Source of the DNA: Rhodospirillales bacterium
Lineage (GTDB): Bacteria > Pseudomonadota > Alphaproteobacteria > Acetobacterales > Acetobacteraceae
Length of the DNA stretch: 11,279 nucleotides
Direction of reading: 5' to 3'
Assembly: GCA_028866445.1 (NCBI GenBank)
Contig: JAGWIE010000018.1
Coordinates: 1-11,279 of the forward strand
The notes under the pieces are model-generated. The model did no database searches and had not been told where the DNA came from. It was given only the letters and a program-made list of their open reading frames with translations. This document shows, in pieces, positions 1 through 7,700 of the stretch. Within the stretch, counting starts at the first letter, position 1. Each line of letters opens with the position of its first letter. A program made the translations under genes and the position numbers.

Positions 1-719
1 GGCGTCGCGATCAACGTGCCTTCCAGGAAGCACATCGGATGGTTGTTGGCACTGTCATACGGTGTGATGATTTTAGCGCCGGAGCCGGTGAGCGGGTTCG
101 CCGTGATGGTGGTGCTGGCGTAGGATATATAACCGAGCTCGAACCCGCCAGAACCGGTGGATGCAACGACGGAATCATAGCCGCCAGAGATGTTGACCGA
201 AACGTAATAGGTATTCTCGGCGGTGACCTGAGTTGAGGAGATTTGCGTGTTGCCGACGGTGGTTACGAGGTCTGTTTTGTTGCCTTTGGTGACCAGCTGA
301 ACGGTGGCCACAAGCACACCGTTTTTATAGAATTGCAGCTCGTTCGACGCATTCATCGACCCCCAGAGCGCGCCAAAATATTGCTCGGTTTGGTTAAAGG
401 CAAAGTTGATATTGGAGTTGGCTTGCGCTGCAATAAAATCATTGGTGATTGAGGCACCAGCACTATTGTTGCTGCTGGGCGAGGGCGCATAGGGGCCACC
501 GCTATAGCCTTGATACACGCCGGACGGGGTGGAGCCGGTGGTGAAGCTGATGGTGCCCGCCGCCGCCGCCGCATTGGGCTGGGTGCCGAAATATACCTGG
601 TCGCTGGTGACGTATCCTGTCTTGTTCTCGTAATTCCCGAAAGTGATGACGTTAAGCCCCTGATACTGGGGAATATAGCTCGTGCTGGTGGTGCTATAGA
701 GGGAGGTGGTAACGGTCAT
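1..719 (-). CDS. Hint-domain (Hedgehog/intein) surface protein, 5' part; runs off left edge
   Basis: I read 239 complete codons from an ATG at 719-717, with GGAG 6 nt upstream (726-729), and no stop before base 1. The last visible residues, from Cys230, read CFLEGTLIATP. This is the entry motif of the Hint_2 family, where the first Cys is the autoprocessing nucleophile. The N-terminal part is rich in Ser, Thr, Asn, Gly and Tyr and looks all-beta. Residues 115-121 (FGALWGS), then ELQFYKNG, and near 193-201 FELGYISYA resemble the lectin-like fold of PEP-CTERM surface proteins; that similarity is my inference. There is no classical signal peptide (it starts MTVTTSLYST), so export, if any, would be by a type I or other signal-less route. 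Known family role: Hint domains catalyse self-cleavage or splicing, but the function of bacterial Hint_2 proteins is poorly defined. The catalytic C-terminal part is outside the window, so activity cannot be judged. Confidence 0.85.
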   Translation of the reverse strand, partial: MTVTTSLYSTTSTSYIPQYQGLNVITFGNYENKTGYVTSDQVYFGTQPNAAAAAGTISFTTGSTPSGVYQGYSGGPYAPSPSSNNSAGASITNDFIAAQANSNINFAFNQTEQYFGALWGSMNASNELQFYKNGVLVATVQLVTKGNKTDLVTTVGNTQISSTQVTAENTYYVSVNISGGYDSVVASTGSGGFELGYISYASTTITANPLTGSGAKIITPYDSANNHPMCFLEGTLIAT

Positions 720-725
720 AGAAGA

Positions 726-729
726 CTCC
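726..729 (-). promoter_or_regulatory. Ribosome binding site of the Hint-domain gene
   Basis: GGAG on the minus strand, 6 nt before the ATG at 719. It supports this start for the left-edge gene, whose reading frame has no stop inside the window. Confidence 0.6.
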
Positions 730-796
730 GGTTAACGAGATAATTAACGCACGGTAATTAAAGCGATTAACACGGGCCAGTAAGGTATTAAATAGC

Positions 797-814
797 ATAC
801 ACGAAAACGTGTAT
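797..814 (-). terminator. Hairpin after the FAD-dehydrogenase gene, possible weak terminator or operator
   Basis: Perfect 7-bp inverted repeat ATACACG / CGTGTAT around a 4-nt A/T loop, 9 nt beyond the TAA of the minus-strand gene ending at 824. In minus-strand reading the stem is followed by GCTATTTAAT, not a clean U-tract. The good T-tract (820-825) lies on the other side and would serve a plus-strand transcript, for which no gene is visible. The stem has only three G-C pairs. It could end transcription weakly or be a binding site for a dimeric regulator of the Hint gene. Confidence 0.35.
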
Positions 815-823
815 ATATCTTTT

Positions 824-2419
824 TTAAGACATATCTAGACTTTTGCTAACAGCTTCGGCCACTTTAATGCCGTCTACCCCGGCGGAGAGGATGCCACCTG
901 CATAGCCCGCCCCCTCGCCCGCGGGGTAAAGCCCGCGGACATTGAGGGAGCAGAAATCTTTGCCTCTTGTGATCCGCACGGGCGAGGAAGTGCGGGTTTC
1001 CACCCCGGTCAGCACCGCGTCTGGCCTGTCGAAGCCTTTGATCTGCCGACCGAAAGCGGGCAGCGCCTCGCGGATGGCGGCGATGGCGTAACCAGGCAGC
1101 GTGGAGGCGAGATCGGTAAGATGCACGCCGGGCTTATAACTGGGCTGGACCTCGCCAAACGCCTGGGAGGCGTGCCCGGCGATGAAATCCCCCACCAATT
1201 GGCCCGGCGCTTTATAGCCACCGCCGCCCGCCTCGAAGGCCGCACTCTCCCATTGGCGCTGAAATTCCACGCCTGCCAGCACGCCCCCTGGGTAATCAGC
1301 GGGCGTAATGCCGACCACGATGCCGGCATTGGCGTTGCGCTCGGCCCGGGAATATTGGCTCATCCCGTTGGTGACGACGCGCCCAGGCTCCGATGTGGCG
1401 GCGACCACAGTGCCGCCAGGGCACATGCAAAAGCTGTAAACCGAACGGCCATTTTTGGCGTGATGCACCAGCTTGTAGTCCGCCGCGCCCAGGATCGGGT
1501 GACCGGCGAAGGGGCCAAAACGGTGGCGGTCGATCATGCCCTGCGGATGTTCAATGCGAAACCCGATGGAGAAGGGCTTGGCTTCCATGAACACGCCGCG
1601 TTCATGCAGCCGGGCGAAGGTGTCTCGTGCCGAGTGGCCGATGGCGAGGATGACATGCTCGGTTTCAATCCGCTCGCCATTTTCCAGAATAACGGCGCGC
1701 ATCTGGCCGTTATCGATCTCGAAATCATCTACCCTGGCACCGAAACGGTATTCCCCGCCCAAGGCTTCCACCTTGGCGCGGATGGATTCAACCATGGAGA
1801 CCAGACGGAAGGTGCCGATATGCGGCTTGGCGATATAGAGAATTTCCTCCGGCGCGCCGGCCTCGACAAATTCCTCCATCACCTTGCGGCCAAGATGGCG
1901 GGGGTCTTTGATCTGGGAGTAAAGCTTGCCGTCTGAGAAGGTGCCTGCCCCGCCTTCGCCGAATTGCACATTGGAGGTGGGGTCCAGCTCGCCGCGCCGC
2001 CACAGGCCCCAGGTGTCCTTCGTGCGTTCGCGCACCAGCTTGCCGCGTTCCAGCACCAGCGGGCAGAACCCAGCTTCAGCCAGAATGAGTGCCGCCAGAA
2101 TGCCGCAAGGGCCGGTGCCGATGATGACCGGGCGTTTGGCCGGGGGGCGGACGGCTTTTGCGGCGAATTGGTAGTTTATTTCCGGCGTGGGTTCGCCTTT
2201 GGCGGTTTCAACCGCCAGCGTGGCGTCAATGGTATAAACCAGCATGATCTGCGATTTTTTTCGCGCATCCCAGGCGCGGCGATGGATGTGCCAGGAGAGA
2301 ATGGCGCGCTCTGGCACGCCGAACCCGGCGGCGATGGCGGCAAGTAGATCTGCCTCTGAATGCTCGATGGGCAAACGAAGTTCGGTTAGGCGGCGCATTG
2401 GAACAGACTGAGAAGACAT
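824..2419 (-). CDS. FAD-dependent dehydrogenase, COG2509 type (NAD(FAD)-utilizing)
   Basis: 531 aa from the ATG at 2419. A second in-frame ATG at 2398 (MRRLTELRLP) also fits the family's usual N-terminus; neither has a clear Shine-Dalgarno. The frame stays open to 2650, but that would overlap the divergent glycosyltransferase start, so I reject the longer form. Features: an N-terminal domain (LTELRLPIEHSEADL, about 9-24), the dinucleotide-binding loop IIGTGPCG near 99-106, an acidic strand end LVLERGK near 121-127, the family signature NVQFGEGGAGTFSDGK near 150-165, and a C-terminal FAD-contact motif GLYPAGEGAGYAGGI near 496-510. The length is typical of the family. It is predicted to be a soluble flavoprotein oxidoreductase whose physiological substrate is unknown. 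The gene stands alone on its strand, divergent from the GT4 gene and followed by the hairpin at 797-814. Family assignment is firm; the substrate cannot be named. Confidence 0.9.
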   Translation of the reverse strand: MSSQSVPMRRLTELRLPIEHSEADLLAAIAAGFGVPERAILSWHIHRRAWDARKKSQIMLVYTIDATLAVETAKGEPTPEINYQFAAKAVRPPAKRPVIIGTGPCGILAALILAEAGFCPLVLERGKLVRERTKDTWGLWRRGELDPTSNVQFGEGGAGTFSDGKLYSQIKDPRHLGRKVMEEFVEAGAPEEILYIAKPHIGTFRLVSMVESIRAKVEALGGEYRFGARVDDFEIDNGQMRAVILENGERIETEHVILAIGHSARDTFARLHERGVFMEAKPFSIGFRIEHPQGMIDRHRFGPFAGHPILGAADYKLVHHAKNGRSVYSFCMCPGGTVVAATSEPGRVVTNGMSQYSRAERNANAGIVVGITPADYPGGVLAGVEFQRQWESAAFEAGGGGYKAPGQLVGDFIAGHASQAFGEVQPSYKPGVHLTDLASTLPGYAIAAIREALPAFGRQIKGFDRPDAVLTGVETRTSSPVRITRGKDFCSLNVRGLYPAGEGAGYAGGILSAGVDGIKVAEAVSKSLDMS

Positions 2420-2470
2420 ATTAGAAAGGCTGTAAACCGGAGACGACGCGCCGCCAATGACCCTGCCGTT
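2420..2470. promoter_or_regulatory. Short divergent intergenic region
   Basis: Only 51 bp separate the starts of the FAD-dehydrogenase (minus) and the GT4 gene (plus), so their promoters must overlap each other or the first codons. The best plus-strand candidate is TTGGAA (2398-2403) and TATTAG (2419-2424) with a short 15-nt spacer, which is weak. GGAG at about 2440 is too far from the ATG at 2471 to be its ribosome binding site. Confidence 0.25.
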
Positions 2471-4564
2471 ATGACACTCGTGATTGATCTGCGTTGCCTG
2501 CAGGACCGGCAATATTACGAACGGGGCATAGGTAATCATGCGCGAAGCCTGCTGCGCCATGCACCACCCGGCTGGGTGGGGATTTTTGACCCCGCATTGC
2601 CAGATTTGCCGGAGGAGGTAACGCGGCTGGCGGCCTGGCTTTCCCCCCATGCGTATGTGCCAGGCGCCAGGGTGTTTCTAAACCCCTCGCCTTTTTCGCC
2701 AGACCAGAATTTCTGCGCCAGGCTGCTGACGGATGCGCGGGTGATGAAGGCCGCCTGCGTTTACGATTTTATCCCGTATGACGAACCGGCGCGGTATTTG
2801 CGCGAAAATATGGCGCGGCTGGAGTATTATTCTGCCCTGGCCTGGCTGCGGCGGTATGATCTGTTCTTGCCGATTTCCGTGCCAACGGACGCGCGGCTGC
2901 GCGAGCTGTTCGGGGCGGTGGAGAGCGTGGTGACCGGGGTGGGGTTGCCGCCCTTTCTGGATGCTCTGCCGCAAGCCCCGAAGCGACATATTCTGATGGT
3001 GGGCGGGGATGATGCGCGCAAGAACCCCGAGGTAGTGCTGCGCGCCCATGCAGGCAGCGCCGTGTTGCGAGAGGTGCCGCTTGTTATCACCGGCGCTTAC
3101 GGGGTTGAAATGGCGGCGGCGATGCGGAGCATCACGGACGTAGATCTGCCTGGGCGCGTGAACAACAAGGAAATGGCGGCACTTTATGCCGGTGCGTTGG
3201 CGGTGGTAACGCCCTCGCGCGCCGAGGGGTTCTCCATGCCGGTGGTGGAGGGGTGCAAGGCAGGCGTGCCGTCTCTGGCATCGGATATTCCACCGCACCG
3301 GGCTTTACTGCCGGAGCAATTTTTGTTTGGCGTTGATGATGATGCCGGACTGGTGAGGTTGCTGGAAGATGCGTTGGCCAAGCGTGATGAGATGGTGGCA
3401 GCGCAGACTGGCCTGGCCGCGCCGTTTTCTGAAAATTCTGTGTCTGCCAAGGTTTTTTCTATTTTAAGCCCGAAGCAGGTGGTGACAAAACGGCCAAAAT
3501 TGGCGATGCTCACACCCCTCCCCCCGGCGCGCAGCGGTGTTGCGGACCACTCCGCCGCGGTGTTGGTGGAGCTGCGCAAATTGGCGGAGGTGGATGTTTT
3601 TGCCGCCGCACCTTATTCGTCGCTGGCCGTGCAGAATGGGAAATATGATGCCGTGTTGTGCGTGATTGGAAATGCGCCGTTGCATGGCGAGATTTATGAA
3701 CTTTGCCTGCGTTATGGCGCAGCGGCGTTGTGCCATGATGCGCGGCTGCTGGGTTTGTCAACAGGTGCTGGACTAACAGCGGCGGCGAAGATGGCCTCAG
3801 CGGAGCTGGGGCGAGATGTTTCCGAAGCGGAAGTTGAAGTCTGGGCCACAGATGAAACAAAACGTGAGGCAAGCTTCCTGGGGCCGTTGACGCGGGCGGC
3901 AAGGCCGCTGATTTTTCATGCGCCGCAGCCCGTGGCGTTATGCCGCGAGCGGTTTGGGGTTGAAGCGCGGTGCTTGCCCTTTCCGATGATGCGACAGCAT
4001 GCGCCGATTACGCCAGCGGAACGTAAAGCCGCGCGAACAAAACTCGGCGTCGGGCCAACAGAAAAGCTGATCGTTTCGTTTGGGTTTCTGGTGCCGGGCA
4101 AGGGTATTGCCGAGGCGCTTGAGGCATTTGCGTTGTTGAAGGCAAAAATGCCCGAGGCAAAGCTGGTTTTTGCTGGCGAGGCGCAGATGGAAATAGACCT
4201 GACGGGCAATGATGGCGTGATAATAACCGGATTTTTGAGTGACGCGGATTATCGCGCCTGGCTGGCCGCGGCAGATGCCGGGTTGCAATTGCGGCTGGGG
4301 CAACCGGGTGGGGTTTCGGCAGCGTTGCAGGATTGCATCGGCACCGGGTTGCCCTGCGTCGCAAGCCGCGATCTAGCGGTGAATATCAACGCGCCGGATT
4401 ATGTTAAACGGGTGGCTGACAAGCCGGACCTGGAAGAAATTTCCTTGGCGTTGGAAAAAACCTTGTTGGAAGCAAGAGATACTGAAACGGCGCGGGCTGA
4501 TTACGTCGCCGCCCATGCCATGGCTGCTTATGCAGAACGATTATTGGAAATCGTGCTCGCCTGA
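2471..4564 (+). CDS. Glycosyltransferase, two GT4 (group 1) GT-B units in tandem
   Basis: 697 aa, predicted cytoplasmic. Unit 1 (about 1-330) opens with VIDLRCLQDRQYYERGIGNH, has the GT4 donor-site residues in DARKN (R183, K184) and a complete EX7E motif, E252GFSMPVVE260, with the usual downstream GVPSLASD. Unit 2 (about 342-697) starts again with an N-lobe motif, LTPLPPARSGVADHSA, and has SFGFLVPGKGI (K544) and LVFAGE. Where other such units have a Gly-Glu or EX7E motif it has LGQPGGVSAALQD (609-621). The usual acidic residue is therefore missing and this unit may be inactive or altered. Such tandem or multi-unit GT4 proteins transfer sugars from nucleotide-sugars to surface polysaccharides or O-antigen-like acceptors; the sugar and acceptor cannot be read here. 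No good Shine-Dalgarno precedes the ATG. The 3' end overlaps the opposing small gene by 37 bp. Confidence 0.88.
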   Translation: MTLVIDLRCLQDRQYYERGIGNHARSLLRHAPPGWVGIFDPALPDLPEEVTRLAAWLSPHAYVPGARVFLNPSPFSPDQNFCARLLTDARVMKAACVYDFIPYDEPARYLRENMARLEYYSALAWLRRYDLFLPISVPTDARLRELFGAVESVVTGVGLPPFLDALPQAPKRHILMVGGDDARKNPEVVLRAHAGSAVLREVPLVITGAYGVEMAAAMRSITDVDLPGRVNNKEMAALYAGALAVVTPSRAEGFSMPVVEGCKAGVPSLASDIPPHRALLPEQFLFGVDDDAGLVRLLEDALAKRDEMVAAQTGLAAPFSENSVSAKVFSILSPKQVVTKRPKLAMLTPLPPARSGVADHSAAVLVELRKLAEVDVFAAAPYSSLAVQNGKYDAVLCVIGNAPLHGEIYELCLRYGAAALCHDARLLGLSTGAGLTAAAKMASAELGRDVSEAEVEVWATDETKREASFLGPLTRAARPLIFHAPQPVALCRERFGVEARCLPFPMMRQHAPITPAERKAARTKLGVGPTEKLIVSFGFLVPGKGIAEALEAFALLKAKMPEAKLVFAGEAQMEIDLTGNDGVIITGFLSDADYRAWLAAADAGLQLRLGQPGGVSAALQDCIGTGLPCVASRDLAVNINAPDYVKRVADKPDLEEISLALEKTLLEARDTETARADYVAAHAMAAYAERLLEIVLA

Positions 4565-4758
4565 AGCGCGATGGTGAGCAAGGCCGCTTCCATCTGTTTG
4601 GCCAGTGCGTTTTCCTTTTCGTCGCGGGCGGCGAGTTCCGCCCGCAATGCTGCAACACTGTCCCGCAGGGCAGCGTTTTCAGTGCGGATGGCGTGCAGCT
4701 CCGCCGCTAATTCAGCGCCCATGAACAGGCGCAAACGACGCAAAGTGGGTTTAAGCAT
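4528..4758 (-). CDS. Small helical, probably coiled-coil protein coupled to the DUF2126 gene
   Basis: 76 aa (MLKPTLRRLRLFMGAEL...). After a basic N-terminal stretch (KPTLRRLRL, about 3-11), residues 14-60 form an uninterrupted Ala/Leu/Glu-rich stretch (AELAAEL, ENAALRDSVAALRAELAARD, then AKQMEAALLTIA) with heptad-like leucines, as in a coiled coil. There is no signal peptide or membrane segment. The start ATG (4758-4756) overlaps the end of the upstream gene in the sequence ATGCTTAA, whose TAA (4753-4751) is the stop of the transglutaminase/DUF2126 gene. There is little Shine-Dalgarno of its own, so translation is probably coupled to that gene. The 3' end overlaps the convergent GT4 gene. I do not recognise a family. 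The coupling and the amphipathic composition argue that it is real, although a spurious ORF in GC-rich DNA cannot be excluded. Confidence 0.6.
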   Translation of the reverse strand: MLKPTLRRLRLFMGAELAAELHAIRTENAALRDSVAALRAELAARDEKENALAKQMEAALLTIALQASTISNNRSA

Positions 4759-7700
4759 GACGGCGCAGATCCAGGCAGCGCGGGTATTCCGGCCCTGCCA
4801 CCGGCATCGGCTCAGCGCTTGGCCCCGGCGTGTGGCCGAAGGGCCAGAAACGCGAGCGGCGGCGCGCTTCGGCTGAATTGGAGTTGACAGGAAAATCCTC
4901 ATAGGCTCGCCCACCAGGATGGGCCACATGGTGGGTCATGCCGCCGATGGAGCGGCCAGTCCAGGTGTCGTATACATCGAACACCAAAGGCACCTGTGCG
5001 TTGATGGTGGGGTGCAAAGCGGAGTACGGCTGCCAGGCTTTAAAACGCACGCCCGCCACATACTGCCCTTGCGTTTGCGTGCGCTGCATCGGCATGGCCG
5101 CGCCATTGCAGGCCAGCACATAACGCTCATCCACCCAGCCATCCACCTTCACTTGCAGGCGCTCGGCGGAGCTGTCCACATATCGCGCGGTGCCGCCCTG
5201 GGCTTGTTCTTCCCCCAGCACGTGCCAGGGTTCCAGCGCGTGGCGGAGTTCTAACTGCATGTCTCGGACCGTTACCTCACCCAGCTTGGGGAAGCGAAAT
5301 TCCAGATGGGGGGCAAACCAGTCCGCCTCCAGAGCAAATCCGTAAGTGGCAAGCTCCTGCAACGAATCCTTAAAATCCGCTTCGGCATAATGCGGCAGCA
5401 GAAATTCATCGTGCAGCCGTGTACCCCAACGGACAAGCCTGCGTTCGTAAGGCTTTTCCCAAAATGCGGCGATGGCCGAGCGCATTAAAAGCACCTGGGC
5501 GGCGGACATTTCCGCGTGTGGCGGCATCTCGAAGGCGCGAAACTCCACCAGGCCACGGCGGCCGGAAGCGGAATCCGGTGAGTACATCTTGTCGATACAA
5601 AATTCCGTGCGGTGGCCGTTGCCGGTCATGTCGCAAAGGATGTTACGGAACAGCCTGTCCACCATCCAGGGTGGCGTGTGGCTCTGGCGATTGGTTTCAC
5701 GAAAGGCGATTTCCAGCTCGTTGATACTATCCTCGCGCGCTTCATCGATGCGCGGATGCTGGGAGGATGGGCCGATGAACAGACCCGCGAACAGAAAGCT
5801 GAGTGAGGGATGGTTATGCCAGAACCCCAGCATGGATTTCAGCAAATCTGGCCTACGCAGGAAAGGCGAATCCGTGGGGGAGGCTGCGCCCATCACCACA
5901 TGGTTGCCGCCGCCGGTGCCGACATGGCGACCATCCATCATGAATTTCTCGGCGGCCAGCCCTTCCTCACGCGCGGCTTCATAAAGCTGGGCGCTGCGCT
6001 CAACGATTTCCGCCCAATTGGTGGAGGCCGGGATGTTGCATTCGATAACACCTGGGTCCGGTGTGACGGAGAAATTCACAATCCGCTCATCCTCTGGCGG
6101 CAGATAACCTTCCAGCACCACTTTGCAGCCCAGTTCAGCGGCGGTTTCCTCAATGGCCGCGGTGAGGTTCAGCCAGTCTTCAGCAGCGTAGAGCGGCGGA
6201 TAGAAAATATGGATTTTGCCCTCCCGCGCTTCAACGCAGAGGGCGGTGCGAACCACGCCGGGCTCCTCTTTCCCCACCACTGGCAGGCTTTGCGGCACTG
6301 GGCGGAACGCCTCAATCGCCCCCAGCCCTTCGCCCGGCAGTGCGGGGTAACGGGGCGCTTGCATCGCATCCCGCCGTTGCAACGGCGCTTTGGGTGCGAA
6401 AGGGTCAGCCTCATACTCGGGATCGATATGGTCAGGGTCGGCCCAGGGCAGGCTATCCAGCGGCAGGCGCAGACCGATGGGACTGTCACCGGGGATGAGA
6501 AACATCACATCGTCCCGGAAGAACCATTTGCCAGATTGCCAGCGGCGAACACCATCGATGCTGACACGGCGCAAGGGCAATACGGAGCCGACATTCGCGG
6601 AAAGCCCTTGGCCGAACACTTTCGCCAGCCGCGCGCGCTCCAGCGCGTCGCGCAGTTTTGCGTCCTCGGCAACCACATTCGCGGGCAGGCGTTTTTCCCG
6701 CCAGAGATAATAATGGATGTCCTCATACGCGGCGTTCACCAGGCCGGGGTCCACTTGCAGGCGCTCCGCCAGGGCATGGGTAAACACCGCCGTGTCATCG
6801 GCGGTGGCGGTGTCCGTGTCGTCGTCTGAGGCCAGAAGAGATGGGTCTTTCCAGACCGGTTCGCCATCCGCGCGCCAATGGGCGTGAATGGCCCAGCGCG
6901 GAAGCTGCTCGCCGGGGTAGTGCTTGCCCATGTTGTAGGTAAGTGCAGCACCTTTGCCCCAAAGCGGGGTGAGTTTGCGAATAAGCCGCCCGGCATAAGC
7001 GCGCTTGGTGGGGCCCAGCGCGTCGATATTCCATTCCGCCCCTTCATGGTCGGTAGCAGAGACAAAAGTGGGCTCGCCGCCCATAGTGAGGCGGACATCG
7101 TGTTTGAGCAAAGCGCGGTCAACTTCGGCACCGCGAGCCAAAATCTCCTGCCATTGCTTATTGGTATAAGGTTTGGTGACGCGGGGCGTTTCGGAAATGC
7201 GACGCACTTCCATGTGGAAGTCGAATTCAGTTTCCGTGCCGTCAGCGGCTGTGAAACCACCGGAAATGGCGGCGGCGGATTGTGGGGATGGCGTGGCGGC
7301 GAGCGGGATATGGCCTTCTCCGGTAAAAAGCCCCGAGGTGGCGTCCAGCCCCACCCAGCCCGCACCTGGCAGATAAACCTCGGCCCAGGCATGAAGGTCG
7401 GTGAAATCCGCTTCCGGGCCCGCGGCACCGCCATCAACCGGTTTCTGGTCTGCGGTGAGCTGGATGAGATAGCCGGAGACGAAACGGGCCGCATAGCCCA
7501 GATGCCGCAGCAAATTCACCAGCAGCCAGGCGGAATCACGGCAAGAGCCTTTGCCTAGAAGCAGTGTTTTGTCCGGCGTGTAAACTCCCGGTTCCATGCG
7601 GACGACATAGGCAACACATTTTTGGACGATGCTGTTGACCTCAACCAGCATATCCACCGTGCGAGTTTGCTTACCCTCGAATTTATCTTTCATGCCTTTA

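Larger units (their letters stand above)
720..823. promoter_or_regulatory. AT-rich intergenic region upstream of the Hint gene
   Basis: This 104-bp gap lies between the stop of the FAD-dehydrogenase gene and the start of the Hint gene, both on the minus strand. It is much more AT-rich than the flanking genes and contains several TTAA tetramers (732, 744, 758, 767 and 788) plus the hairpin at 797-814. It is the natural place for the Hint gene's promoter. A weak minus-strand candidate is TTACTG followed about 16 nt later by TTAATT, but I would not call a promoter firmly. Confidence 0.4.

Noticed and set aside
558..572. Run of GCC triplets as a possible phase-variable repeat
   Set aside because: It is a short in-frame poly-alanine codon run (five Ala). 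Slippage by whole triplets would not switch the gene on or off.
732..748. CtrA-binding site in the Hint gene upstream region
   Set aside because: The consensus is TTAA-N7-TTAA. The closest pair here (732-735 and 744-747) has an 8-nt spacer and the others 5 or 10 nt, so no exact site is present.
1121..1936. 271-codon plus-strand frame opposite the FAD-dehydrogenase gene
   Set aside because: It is a shadow of a strongly recognised gene on the other strand, with no family motif and no ribosome binding site. Long antisense frames are expected in GC-rich DNA.
2420..2650. N-terminal extension of the FAD-dehydrogenase to 2650
   Set aside because: The extra residues have no family similarity and would overlap the start of the divergent glycosyltransferase, whose N-terminal motif is clear.
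5810..6829. 339-codon plus-strand frame inside the DUF2126 gene
   Set aside because: It lies entirely opposite a conserved coding region, shows no recognisable domain, and its His/Arg/Gln-rich composition is typical of an antisense frame.
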